A stretch of 25,999 bases of DNA from NCBI GenBank assembly GCA_036351675.1, contig JAZBPO010000003.1, positions 1-25,999 of the forward strand, written 5' to 3'. The translations under genes and the position numbers were made by a program. This document shows positions 1-6,170 of this stretch, piece by piece. This DNA is from JAZBPO01 sp036351675 (GTDB lineage: Bacteria > Pseudomonadota > Gammaproteobacteria > Pseudomonadales > Azotimanducaceae). Each line of letters starts with the position of its first letter. The stretch's first letter is position 1. The notes beneath the pieces are model-generated. The model saw only the letters and a list, made by a program, of their open reading frames with translations, searched no databases and was not told where the DNA came from.

Positions 1-326
1 CGCTCGCGACGGAGGACGCGCGCACCGCGCTGCCGCTCGAGAACGGCGAGCTGGTCTTCGAGGCGCCCTGGCAGGCCCGCGTGTTCGGCATGGCGCACGG
101 CCTCTGCGACGCGGGCCTGTTCGACTGGGACACCTTCCGCGAACACCTGATCGCGGAGATCGCGCGCTGGGAAGCCGAGGCGACCCCGGGGGAGGACTAC
201 CACTACTACGACCGCTTCCAGGCAGCCCTCGAAGCGCTCCTCGCCGAAAGCGGCCGGGCCCCCGCCGACGACCTCGAGGCCCGGGCAACTGCGCTCGCCG
301 CCCGTCCGCACGGCCACGACCACTGA
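1..326 (+). CDS. Nitrile hydratase accessory protein, C-terminal part (5' end outside window)
   Basis: The open frame runs in from the left edge (codons from base 3) and ends at TGA 324-326; the internal ATG at 81 is not the true start. The visible protein has the pattern of the nitrile hydratase accessory/activator family (P14K-like): a FEAPWQARVFGMA segment, then GLFDWDTFREHLIAEIARWE, then a YYDRFQAALEALL helix. Family members are small and structurally related to the beta subunit N-terminus; they help insert the Co or Fe ion into nitrile hydratase, which turns nitriles into amides in the cytoplasm. The catalytic subunits would be expected just upstream, outside the window. The tail ends in HGHDH, a possible metal-binding tip. 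The family call rests on motif memory and is fairly secure; the metal type cannot be told. Confidence 0.8.
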   Translation, partial: LATEDARTALPLENGELVFEAPWQARVFGMAHGLCDAGLFDWDTFREHLIAEIARWEAEATPGEDYHYYDRFQAALEALLAESGRAPADDLEARATALAARPHGHDH

Positions 327-344
327 CGAGGAACCGGTCACCGC

Positions 345-728
345 ACGGACATCGGCATCGGCGTCGCCTCGCAGATCGGCGCCATCGACCAGGCGGTCCG
401 CGCCGAGCAGCTCGGCTTCTCGATTCTCCGGTCTGCCGCCAGCCAGATGCCCTGGTCCTGCTGCTACGCCTGCGACGCCTGGCGCCAGCTCGGTGCGCGG
501 CCCCCGAAGGCCGCGGAACCGATCCGGGACGCGTACTGCGCGATGATCGCGGCGGTAGCGGAGGGACGCCGGCATCGGCGCGTCCACGCGGGCCAACGCG
601 GCCACGTGCTGCCCGGGGAGGCGCGCGTCCTGACACGCTGCGGCTCGATCGACGGCCGCGGAGGGTCGGCCCGGAAGCACAGGGCGCAGGCCTCGGTCGT
701 TGCCGCTAGTCGCCGGGCAGATCCGTGA
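345..728 (+). pseudogene. Decayed, internally deleted LLM-class (luciferase-like) flavin oxidoreductase
   Basis: No intact gene fills the 380 bases between the accessory gene and the convergent oxidoreductase. One frame, read from an ACG at 345 preceded by a gagga ribosome-binding-like stretch, begins DIGIGVASQIG and continues AVRAEQLGF...SQMPWSCCYAC. This resembles the N-terminus of LLM-class F420/FMN oxidoreductases (usual pattern MDIGIG..., RAEELGF, DSQ-W-DCYA). It then jumps to AAEPIRDAY...GRRHRRVHAGQRGHVLPGEARVLT, which resembles the C-terminal part of the same family. About 200 central residues would be missing, and the start has apparently changed from ATG to ACG. Beyond about base 635 no family signal remains, although the frame stays open to TGA 726-728. 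The homology is recalled by eye, not by search. An ATG-started reading from 447 (93 aa) is possible but would lack any fold. Confidence 0.5.
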
Positions 729-1977
729 CGCCGATGCGCCGCGCGACCCGGAGCGCCGACGCCGCGGCCGTCTCCTGCAGCGGTACGCCGAAGGCCGCAT
801 AGGAACCGCAGAACCAGAGGCGACGATCCGGTTGGTCCTGGAGTGCATCGAGCTCGGCGATCGCCCGCAGCGAAGTGCGGTCGACCACCGGACGGTCGAG
901 GGACACGCGGCAGTGGACCTGCGCCGGGTCGGGCTCCAGCAGCGGATTCCAGGTCTCGTAGACCGCCGGCACCGGCCCCAGCGCGCGGTGGATGCCGTTG
1001 AGCACGATCGTCGCCATGGGCGCAGCGCTGCCCGGCGCGAGGATGAAGTTCACCGGCGGCGACGGCCCCTGGCCGGGCGGCGCGAGCCGCGCATCGCCGT
1101 GGACGACGAGGCCGAAGCGCTCGTAGCGGAAGCGGGACAGGATCTCGCGCTCGGCCTCCGCGGCCGGCGGCAGCAGCGGCCCGGCATGGCTCGCCTGCGT
1201 GGCCAGGACGGCGTGATCGAAGGGCTCGTCGGGTGCGGCGTCGGTGCTGACGCGCACGCCCGCATCGTCGACGGCGATGGCCCGCACGGGACTCGCCACG
1301 CGCACGTCGGCGACGGGGGCGCTGAGGCGCGCCACCACGTCCCGGGCGCCGCCCCGTGCCCGGCGCATGGTCGCCGAAGCGAGACCGCCGCCGACGAAGG
1401 ACAGCAGCACGCTCGCCGGATAGTCACACAGGCTCCGATAGCTGCAGGTGCAGACACCGGCGTAGGCCGGCAGCACGAACTCGTCCTGGAAGCGGCGCGA
1501 GAGGCCCGCGGCATCGAGGTATTCGCGCACGGTCAACGCGTCGAGCTCCCCGCGCCCGCGCCGCTCGCGGGTGACGACGCGGAGGAAGCGCGCCACCTCG
1601 AGCGCACGCCGCAGCCGCGCCGGGCGCGCGAGATCGGCCAGGGGCAGGAAGGGCACGGAGCGCCCGGCGATGCGGTGATTGCGGTAGCGGAAGATGCGCT
1701 CGCCGCCGAGCCAGGAGAAGCTCGCGGAGTAGTCGAGCGTGTCGGTCTCGATGCCCGCGGCGGCATAGAGCGCCGTCAGCCGCGGATAGCCTTCCGGGAA
1801 GAACACGCGCATGGGTACGTCGACGCGGGCCACGCCGTCGCCTCGCGGCACGTCGATGGAGAAGGCGTCCATGCCCAGCGAGTCACGCGCCTCGAAGAGC
1901 GTGACCCGGTGGCGCCGGGACAGCGCCCAGGCGCAGCTCAGGCCGCCGATCCCGCCACCGATCACCGCGATGCGCAT
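706..1977 (-). CDS. FAD-dependent amine-oxidase-like oxidoreductase (NAD/FAD-binding protein)
   Basis: A 423-aa protein starting MRIAVIGGGIGGLS, so the dinucleotide-binding GxGxxG lies at residues 7-12, followed by the acidic end of the second beta strand (LFEARDSLG). The C-terminus has RRLWFCGSYAAFGVPLQETA, the position where amine-oxidase-type flavoproteins close the FAD site. The overall pattern fits the COG2907-type predicted NAD/FAD-binding proteins, which often sit near cyclopropane-fatty-acid synthase-like methyltransferases. Here a SAM methyltransferase diverges 90 bp away, a looser version of that pairing. The substrate is unknown; protoporphyrinogen, phytoene or lipid oxidation cannot be told apart from sequence alone. 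The first in-frame Met gives a complete Rossmann start, so the start is well supported. Confidence 0.8.
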   Translation of the reverse strand: MRIAVIGGGIGGLSCAWALSRRHRVTLFEARDSLGMDAFSIDVPRGDGVARVDVPMRVFFPEGYPRLTALYAAAGIETDTLDYSASFSWLGGERIFRYRNHRIAGRSVPFLPLADLARPARLRRALEVARFLRVVTRERRGRGELDALTVREYLDAAGLSRRFQDEFVLPAYAGVCTCSYRSLCDYPASVLLSFVGGGLASATMRRARGGARDVVARLSAPVADVRVASPVRAIAVDDAGVRVSTDAAPDEPFDHAVLATQASHAGPLLPPAAEAEREILSRFRYERFGLVVHGDARLAPPGQGPSPPVNFILAPGSAAPMATIVLNGIHRALGPVPAVYETWNPLLEPDPAQVHCRVSLDRPVVDRTSLRAIAELDALQDQPDRRLWFCGSYAAFGVPLQETAAASALRVARRIGVTDLPGD

Positions 1978-2067
1978 GCCTGCCGACGCCCTCCCCGCCC
2001 GCTCGCCAGAGTCGGATCATGGCGCACCCGAGCACCCTCGCGACACCCGGCGACGTAGAGTGCCGTC

Positions 2068-2883
2068 ATGAACGATCCACGGCAGGCGCTCCCGACGCCG
2101 CTCGCGCTCGATCTCAACCACGAGGGCGAGCCGGGCGAAGCCTGGGGCAATCTCGGGCTCTGGGAGCCCGGCGACGACTACGGCAGTGCGGCGCGGCGTC
2201 TCGCGCTGCGCATCGGCCGTCGCGCGGGACTCGCGCCGGGCCAGGCGCTGCTCGATCTCGGCATGGGAACCGGCCAGCAGTGGTCGCTCTGGCAAGGCCA
2301 CTTCGAGGTCGCGTCGATCGTGGGTCTGGATCCAGACGCCCGCCACTGCGCCTGGGCTCGGCGCTGGCGACGCTCCGACGACCGGATCGTCTGCGCGCAC
2401 GCAGAGCAGGTGCGCGACCACGTGCAGCGAACGCGCTTCGATGCCGCGGTCTCCGTCGACGCGGCCTACCACTTCCGCTCGCGCTGCCGTCTCCTCGAGG
2501 ACCTCGCGCGGCTCCTGAAGCCCGAGGGTCGAGCCGCCTGGTCCGACCTCGTCCTGACCGGCGGAGCGTCTCGCCCCGGGCCGCTGCTCGCGGCGGCTCT
2601 GCCGGGCGCGGGCATAGCGGCGGAGAACCTGACGAGTCCGGAGCGCTACGTCGAGCGGCTGCGCGGCGCGGGCTGGCGCGACGTGACGCTCGAGCGCCTC
2701 GACGGCGCCGTTCTCGAAGGCTTCGCGCACTGGTGGTCTCCCTATCGGCGCCGGCAGCGCGTCCGGCCCCGCATGTGGCTGCGCGCCGAGATCACGGCCC
2801 GCGTGCTGCGGGCGAACAGCCACCGGCGACGCCTCGGCTACGCGATCGTCTCGGCGCGGCCACCGCTTCCGCCGGGAAGCTGA
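2068..2883 (+). CDS. Class I SAM-dependent methyltransferase
   Basis: A 271-aa protein with a Rossmann methyltransferase core. The SAM-binding motif I is LLDLGMGTGQQ (about residues 61-71), and an acidic residue ends strand 2 in GLDPD (86-90). A post-I region AVSVDAAYHF (about 126-135) is followed by LARLLKPEGRAAWSD, the usual motif III strand after the LLKPGG-type turn. The N-terminal lead (NLGLWEPGDDYGSAAR) resembles the substrate-entry helix of small-molecule and lipid methyltransferases such as cyclopropane-fatty-acid synthase-like or tocopherol-type enzymes. The basic C-terminus (WWSPYRRRQRVRPRMWLRAEI) is unusual and could contact membrane or acidic substrate. The start at 2068 is chosen because upstream frames carry no family signal. 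The substrate is not identifiable. It diverges from the flavoprotein and precedes the deacetylase by 76 bp. Confidence 0.75.
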   Translation: MNDPRQALPTPLALDLNHEGEPGEAWGNLGLWEPGDDYGSAARRLALRIGRRAGLAPGQALLDLGMGTGQQWSLWQGHFEVASIVGLDPDARHCAWARRWRRSDDRIVCAHAEQVRDHVQRTRFDAAVSVDAAYHFRSRCRLLEDLARLLKPEGRAAWSDLVLTGGASRPGPLLAAALPGAGIAAENLTSPERYVERLRGAGWRDVTLERLDGAVLEGFAHWWSPYRRRQRVRPRMWLRAEITARVLRANSHRRRLGYAIVSARPPLPPGS

Positions 2884-2959
2884 GTCCGGCCCCGGAGGCG
2901 TGTCCAAGCGGTGCGCGGGCTGCGAAACTCCGTCGTCCACCTCCGGCAAGGGGCCTGCC

Positions 2960-4105
2960 ATGAGCCAGCAACGAACGCGCCGTACCGGCCTCGTCTGGCA
3001 CGAACGCTACATGTGGCACGACACGGGCAGCGCCTTCGGCCCCATCAACACCGGCGTGCGCCCCTTCGCCGGTGCTCGGCAGCCTGGCGTGCACTCGGAG
3101 AATGCCGAGACCAAGCGGCGCCTGAAGAACCAGCTCGACGCACTCGGCATCACGGAGACGCTCGTGCCGATCCGCCCCTTCGCGGCCTCCGACGCTCAGC
3201 TCCTGCGCTTCCACACGCAGGCGCATCTCGATCGTGTGGCAGCGGCGTCGCGGAGCTTCGGCGCCGACGTCGGCGACGCGGCACCGGCCGGTCCCGGCAG
3301 CGACGAGATCGCGCGCCTCGCCGTGGGCGGGGCCATCGCGGCGCTCGAAGCCGTGGTCACGGGCGCCGTCGACAACGCCTACGTGCTCTCGCGCCCGCCC
3401 GGACATCACGCCGAGCCGGACATGGGCATGGGCTTCTGCATCTACGGCAACGTGGCGCTCGCGATCATGGACCTGATCGACCGCGGTCTCGTCGGGCGCG
3501 TCGCCGTCGTCGACTGGGATGTGCACCACGGCAACGGAACGGAGACGGCCTTCTACGACCGCGACGACGTGCTCACGATCTCCCTGCACCAGGACCGGCT
3601 CTATCCCCTCGACCGTGGCGGTCTCGACGCCTGCGGCGCGGGGGCGGGTGCGGGCTTCAACGTCAACGTGCCGCTGCCACCGGGCTCGGGAGGTGGCGCC
3701 TGGCTCGGCGCCATGGATCGGCTGGTGCTGCCGGCGCTGCTCGCGTTCCGACCGGAACTCATCGTCGTCGCCTGCGGCTTCGACGGCTGCTTCTTCGACC
3801 CGCTCGCGCACCAGATGCTGCTGTCCTCCCACTACCGCGCCATGACCGAGCGCGTGCTCAGTGCCGCCGACGCGCTCTGCGGCGGGCGTCTGGCCGTGGT
3901 TCACGAGGGCGGCTACTCGGATTTCTACGTACCGTTCTGCGGCGTCGCCGTGATCGACGTCCTGCGGGGAGAAGAAGCGGACCTCCTCGATCCCTTTCTC
4001 GAGAGCGAGTCGACCGTGTGGCAGGCGCTGCAGCCGCACCAGGAGGCGCTGATCGAGGCTGCGGTCGCGGGACCGCTGAAGCGTCTGCGCGCGCGCAGCA
4101 GCTGA
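2960..4105 (+). CDS. Class II histone deacetylase-like / acetylpolyamine amidohydrolase family protein
   Basis: A zinc amidohydrolase of the arginase/deacetylase fold that would remove acetyl groups from lysine or polyamine amides in the cytoplasm. From the ATG at 2960 it is 381 aa, normal for bacterial class II HDACs; an ATG at 2900 would add 20 residues without family signal, and a ggcaagggg ribosome-binding-like stretch lies just before 2960. Visible motifs are RPPGHHAEPDMGMGFC with the catalytic His pair (H149, H150), VVDWDVHHGNGT with zinc ligands D187 and H189, ACGFDGCFFDPLA with the third ligand D275, and HEGGY with catalytic Y319. All key residues are present, so it should be active. 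The physiological substrate is unknown. It converges with the next minus-strand gene, with only 7 bp between the stops. Confidence 0.9.
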   Translation: MSQQRTRRTGLVWHERYMWHDTGSAFGPINTGVRPFAGARQPGVHSENAETKRRLKNQLDALGITETLVPIRPFAASDAQLLRFHTQAHLDRVAAASRSFGADVGDAAPAGPGSDEIARLAVGGAIAALEAVVTGAVDNAYVLSRPPGHHAEPDMGMGFCIYGNVALAIMDLIDRGLVGRVAVVDWDVHHGNGTETAFYDRDDVLTISLHQDRLYPLDRGGLDACGAGAGAGFNVNVPLPPGSGGGAWLGAMDRLVLPALLAFRPELIVVACGFDGCFFDPLAHQMLLSSHYRAMTERVLSAADALCGGRLAVVHEGGYSDFYVPFCGVAVIDVLRGEEADLLDPFLESESTVWQALQPHQEALIEAAVAGPLKRLRARSS

Positions 4106-4112
4106 GTTCGCC

Positions 4113-4940
4113 TCAGGAGAGGAAGGGTCGCCCCTGCACGGCCTGCACGAAGGCGGCGACGGTGAACGCCGACCAGAGCGTGGCGAAGACCCCGACGAGC
4201 AGGCCCGGCCGCGGCAGGCGCCGCACGGCGAGTGCGAACAGTGGCAGCGCCTGCATCACGTGCATGCCGAAGAAGTGCGCCACGCGCAGATCGCCGCCTT
4301 CGCGCGACCAGTCGAGGACCGCCAGCCCCCCGGCATCCGTCGCCGGCGCATCGACCCAGTGGCTCGTCTGCGCGCCGAGATAGCCGCCAGCCCCCGCACC
4401 GAGCACGAAGGTCAGCGCGAGCCCGACGACGACACCGAGCAGCACGGGATCCTCGCGCCAACCGTCTCGCTGGCGCGCGATCTCCAGCGCGAGCCAGGGG
4501 CTGATCGCCGTGAGCGTCATGGCGCCCGCCCCCATGAGCGAGTACATGAGGCTCGTGAACGGCGTCGTCGTGTTGAAGTGAGACGCCTCACCGAGACCGG
4601 CCATGAGCGCGATGTAGACCATCTCGAAGGCCGCCGTGAGCACCGCTATCCAGCTCATGAGCCGACCCCGCACGGTGTGCCAGAACGCCCCCGGCAGCAG
4701 CGCCGCGCACCAGGCGAGCGTGGCGAAGTAGATGGCGATGGAGAGCGCGAACTTGGCCGGCTTCTTCCACAGGGAGACGTCCTGGAAGAGGCGGTCGTCG
4801 ACGCCCGCAAGCGTCAGGAAACACAGGAAGAGCAGCGCGTAGGCGACGGCATTGCCGCCCCAGACCCGCTGGCCGTCGACGAACGCGCTCAGCGGCGGCG
4901 CGACCCCGGCGGCCGTGAAGGGACGGGCGAGCGTGCTCAC
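4113..4940 (-). CDS. Polytopic membrane protein of unknown function (second gene of TetR-flanked operon)
   Basis: A 275-aa protein with about seven hydrophobic segments, for example AVAYALLFLCFLTLAG, FALSIAIYFATLAWCAALL, WIAVLTAAFEMVYIALMAG, SLMYSLMGAGAMTLTA and VLLGVVVGLALTFVLGAG. I do not recognise a named family. Features that may help identify it are the soluble N-terminus PPLSAFVDGQRVWGGN, the segment DVSLWKKPAKFALS before the second helix, and a late HFFGMHVMQALPLF helix with two histidines that could bind a metal or heme. Its start overlaps the stop of the upstream DUF4281 gene by four bases (ATGA), so the two are almost certainly translationally coupled and act together. A divergent TetR gene lies upstream of the pair. 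An enzymatic or transport role cannot be decided from the sequence. Confidence 0.75.
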   Translation of the reverse strand: MSTLARPFTAAGVAPPLSAFVDGQRVWGGNAVAYALLFLCFLTLAGVDDRLFQDVSLWKKPAKFALSIAIYFATLAWCAALLPGAFWHTVRGRLMSWIAVLTAAFEMVYIALMAGLGEASHFNTTTPFTSLMYSLMGAGAMTLTAISPWLALEIARQRDGWREDPVLLGVVVGLALTFVLGAGAGGYLGAQTSHWVDAPATDAGGLAVLDWSREGGDLRVAHFFGMHVMQALPLFALAVRRLPRPGLLVGVFATLWSAFTVAAFVQAVQGRPFLS

Positions 4941-5383
4941 GCCGTCGCCTCCGCGGCCGGGCGCCGAACCAGCGCCGTTCCGCCGCGTACGAGAAGATAG
5001 AGCGCGAGGCCGGCGGGCCCTGCCATGAAGGTCGCGAACAGGCAGGGGACCACCAGCAGGTGCGGCACGCCGCGGGCGCGCGCGTCCTCGACCTCCCAGC
5101 TACCGACGAAGAGGTCGAAGGCGAGGTAGTGCACCCAGCCCGCGAGGATCAGGCCATCGACGGTGAACAGCGCCTTCACGGCGGCGAGGGACCCGAAACC
5201 ACCGTTTTCCGGCGCCTGCGCGACGTGCGTGGCCATGAGCCAGGCGTAGACCACCGCGATGAGGGTGGGGATCACCAGGCGCGTGATCACCTTCACCACG
5301 ACTTCGAACCGGTAGAGGAACACGAGCGCGAGCCAGCCGAGCATGGCCAGGCTCCCGCAGAGGGAGAAGAGGGTCTCGTACAT
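4937..5383 (-). CDS. ABA4-like (DUF4281) membrane protein
   Basis: A 148-aa protein with four predicted membrane helices: LFSLCGSLAMLGWLALVFLY, VITRLVIPTLIAVVYAWLMA, a middle LFTVDGLILAGWVHYLAFDLF and the final FATFMAGPAGLALYLLV. The central GWVHYLAFDLFVGSWEVEDA followed by GVPHLLVVPCLFATFMAGP is the pattern I associate with DUF4281. That family is named after plant ABA4, which is needed for neoxanthin formation from violaxanthin. In bacteria the role is not known to me, and no carotenoid genes are visible here. It is the promoter-proximal gene of a two-gene operon, overlapping the next membrane protein by four bases. It is divergent from a TetR gene whose putative operators cover this promoter. 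Full length for the family. Confidence 0.8.
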   Translation of the reverse strand: MYETLFSLCGSLAMLGWLALVFLYRFEVVVKVITRLVIPTLIAVVYAWLMATHVAQAPENGGFGSLAAVKALFTVDGLILAGWVHYLAFDLFVGSWEVEDARARGVPHLLVVPCLFATFMAGPAGLALYLLVRGGTALVRRPAAEATA

Positions 5384-5404
5384 GGCTTGCCCCGGGCTGC
5401 GCAG

Positions 5405-5448
5405 ATCTTGTCGGCGTCAAGATACGCCCGATCTTGACGTTGTCAAGA
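5405..5448. promoter_or_regulatory. Putative TetR operator array: four alternating inverted half-sites
   Basis: In the gap between divergent DUF4281 and tetR, four related half-sites alternate in direction: ATCTTG (5405-5410), CGTCAAGAT (5415-5423), ATCTTGACG (5431-5439) and GTCAAGA (5442-5448). The central pair is a perfect 9-bp inverted repeat with a 7-bp spacer. The last pair is a perfect 7-bp inverted repeat (TCTTGAC/GTCAAGA, spacer GTT), and the first pair matches over 6 bp. TetR-family repressors bind such palindromes as dimers. The placement suggests one regulator controls both the membrane operon and itself, with room for two dimers. The repeats are seen directly; the binding is inferred. 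Confidence 0.7.
5419..5446 (-). promoter_or_regulatory. Candidate sigma70 promoter for the DUF4281 operon, inside the operator array
   Basis: Reading leftward, a perfect -35 TTGACA (5446-5441) is followed after 16 bp by TATCTT (5424-5419, four of six matches to TATAAT). Transcription would start near 5412, giving a leader of about 30 bases before the ATG at 5383. Both hexamers lie inside the inverted half-sites, so repressor binding would block polymerase. Confidence 0.45.
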
Positions 5449-5468
5449 CGCAGTGCGAGGGTGCGCCG

Positions 5469-6170
5469 ATGAACGATCGCCACCGCTACCACCACGGTGA
5501 CCTGCGCAGCGCCCTCCTCGACGCCGCCGAGGCCCTGCTCGCGGAGCGCGGCCTCGTCGGTTTCACGCTGCGCGAATGCGCGCGCCGGGCCGGCGTCTCG
5601 CACGCCGCCCCCGCCCACCACTTCGGCAACGTCACCGGTGTACTGACGGCCCTGGCCACGCGAGGCTTCGAGCGCCTCGTCGAGGCGCTTCGCTCGGGTC
5701 TCGCGGAGCAGGACACGGCGGCGCGCGAGGGCGCCATGATCGCGACGACACGCGCCTACGTCGGCTTCGCGCGGCGCGAACCGGAGCTGTTCCGACTCAT
5801 GTTCCGGCGCGAGGTCCTCGATCCGCAGGATCCGGCGCTGCGGGCCGCCTCGGAGGCGACCTACGCGGAACTCACCAACGTCATCCGCGGGCAGCGCGGC
5901 GAGGCGCCGCTGGACCCGGCGTCGCTGCACCTGCTCGAGACCACGCCGGGGCTCGTGGAGGACGTGCTCGTCGGCTGGAGCCACGTCCACGGTCTCGCAC
6001 ATCTGCTCATCGAAGGTCAGCTCGATGTCATGACCGGGGACGACGAGGACGCCTTCCTCGAATGCGTGAGCGCGGCGAACGGGGCACGGCTCGGAGCGCT
6101 GCTGCGCCCCGGAAGGGGTCAGGCGCCCGCCTCGTCGACGGCACCGGACGCCTGCGCGGAACCGTCGTAG
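5469..6170 (+). CDS. TetR/AcrR family transcriptional regulator (WHG-type C-terminal domain)
   Basis: A 233-aa regulator from ATG 5469, chosen because GAGGG at 5457-5461 has proper spacing and the family N-terminus (YHHGDLRSALLDAAEALLAERG) begins right after it; an ATG at 5343 would run through the operator region. The DNA-binding helix-turn-helix is about residues 32-54 (FTLRECARRAGVSHAAPAHHF). The HHGDLR start and the later YVGFARREPELFRLMF segment are typical of TetR proteins with the WHG (TetR_C_33) ligand domain. The likely targets are its own gene and the divergent DUF4281/membrane-protein operon, through the inverted half-sites upstream. The inducer is unknown. The last 52 bases overlap, antiparallel, the 3' end of the wbpM-like gene, so the variable C-terminal tail (APASSTAPDACAEPS) may be recent. 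Confidence 0.88.
   Translation: MNDRHRYHHGDLRSALLDAAEALLAERGLVGFTLRECARRAGVSHAAPAHHFGNVTGVLTALATRGFERLVEALRSGLAEQDTAAREGAMIATTRAYVGFARREPELFRLMFRREVLDPQDPALRAASEATYAELTNVIRGQRGEAPLDPASLHLLETTPGLVEDVLVGWSHVHGLAHLLIEGQLDVMTGDDEDAFLECVSAANGARLGALLRPGRGQAPASSTAPDACAEPS

Noticed and set aside
2056..2061. TAGAGT as a -10 element for the methyltransferase
   Set aside because: It ends only six bases before the ATG, which would require a leaderless message; no -35 support.
2017..2961. Two 314-codon frames on both strands over the methyltransferase
   Set aside because: Only the frame starting at 2068 carries SAM-binding motifs; the others are Arg/Ala-rich.
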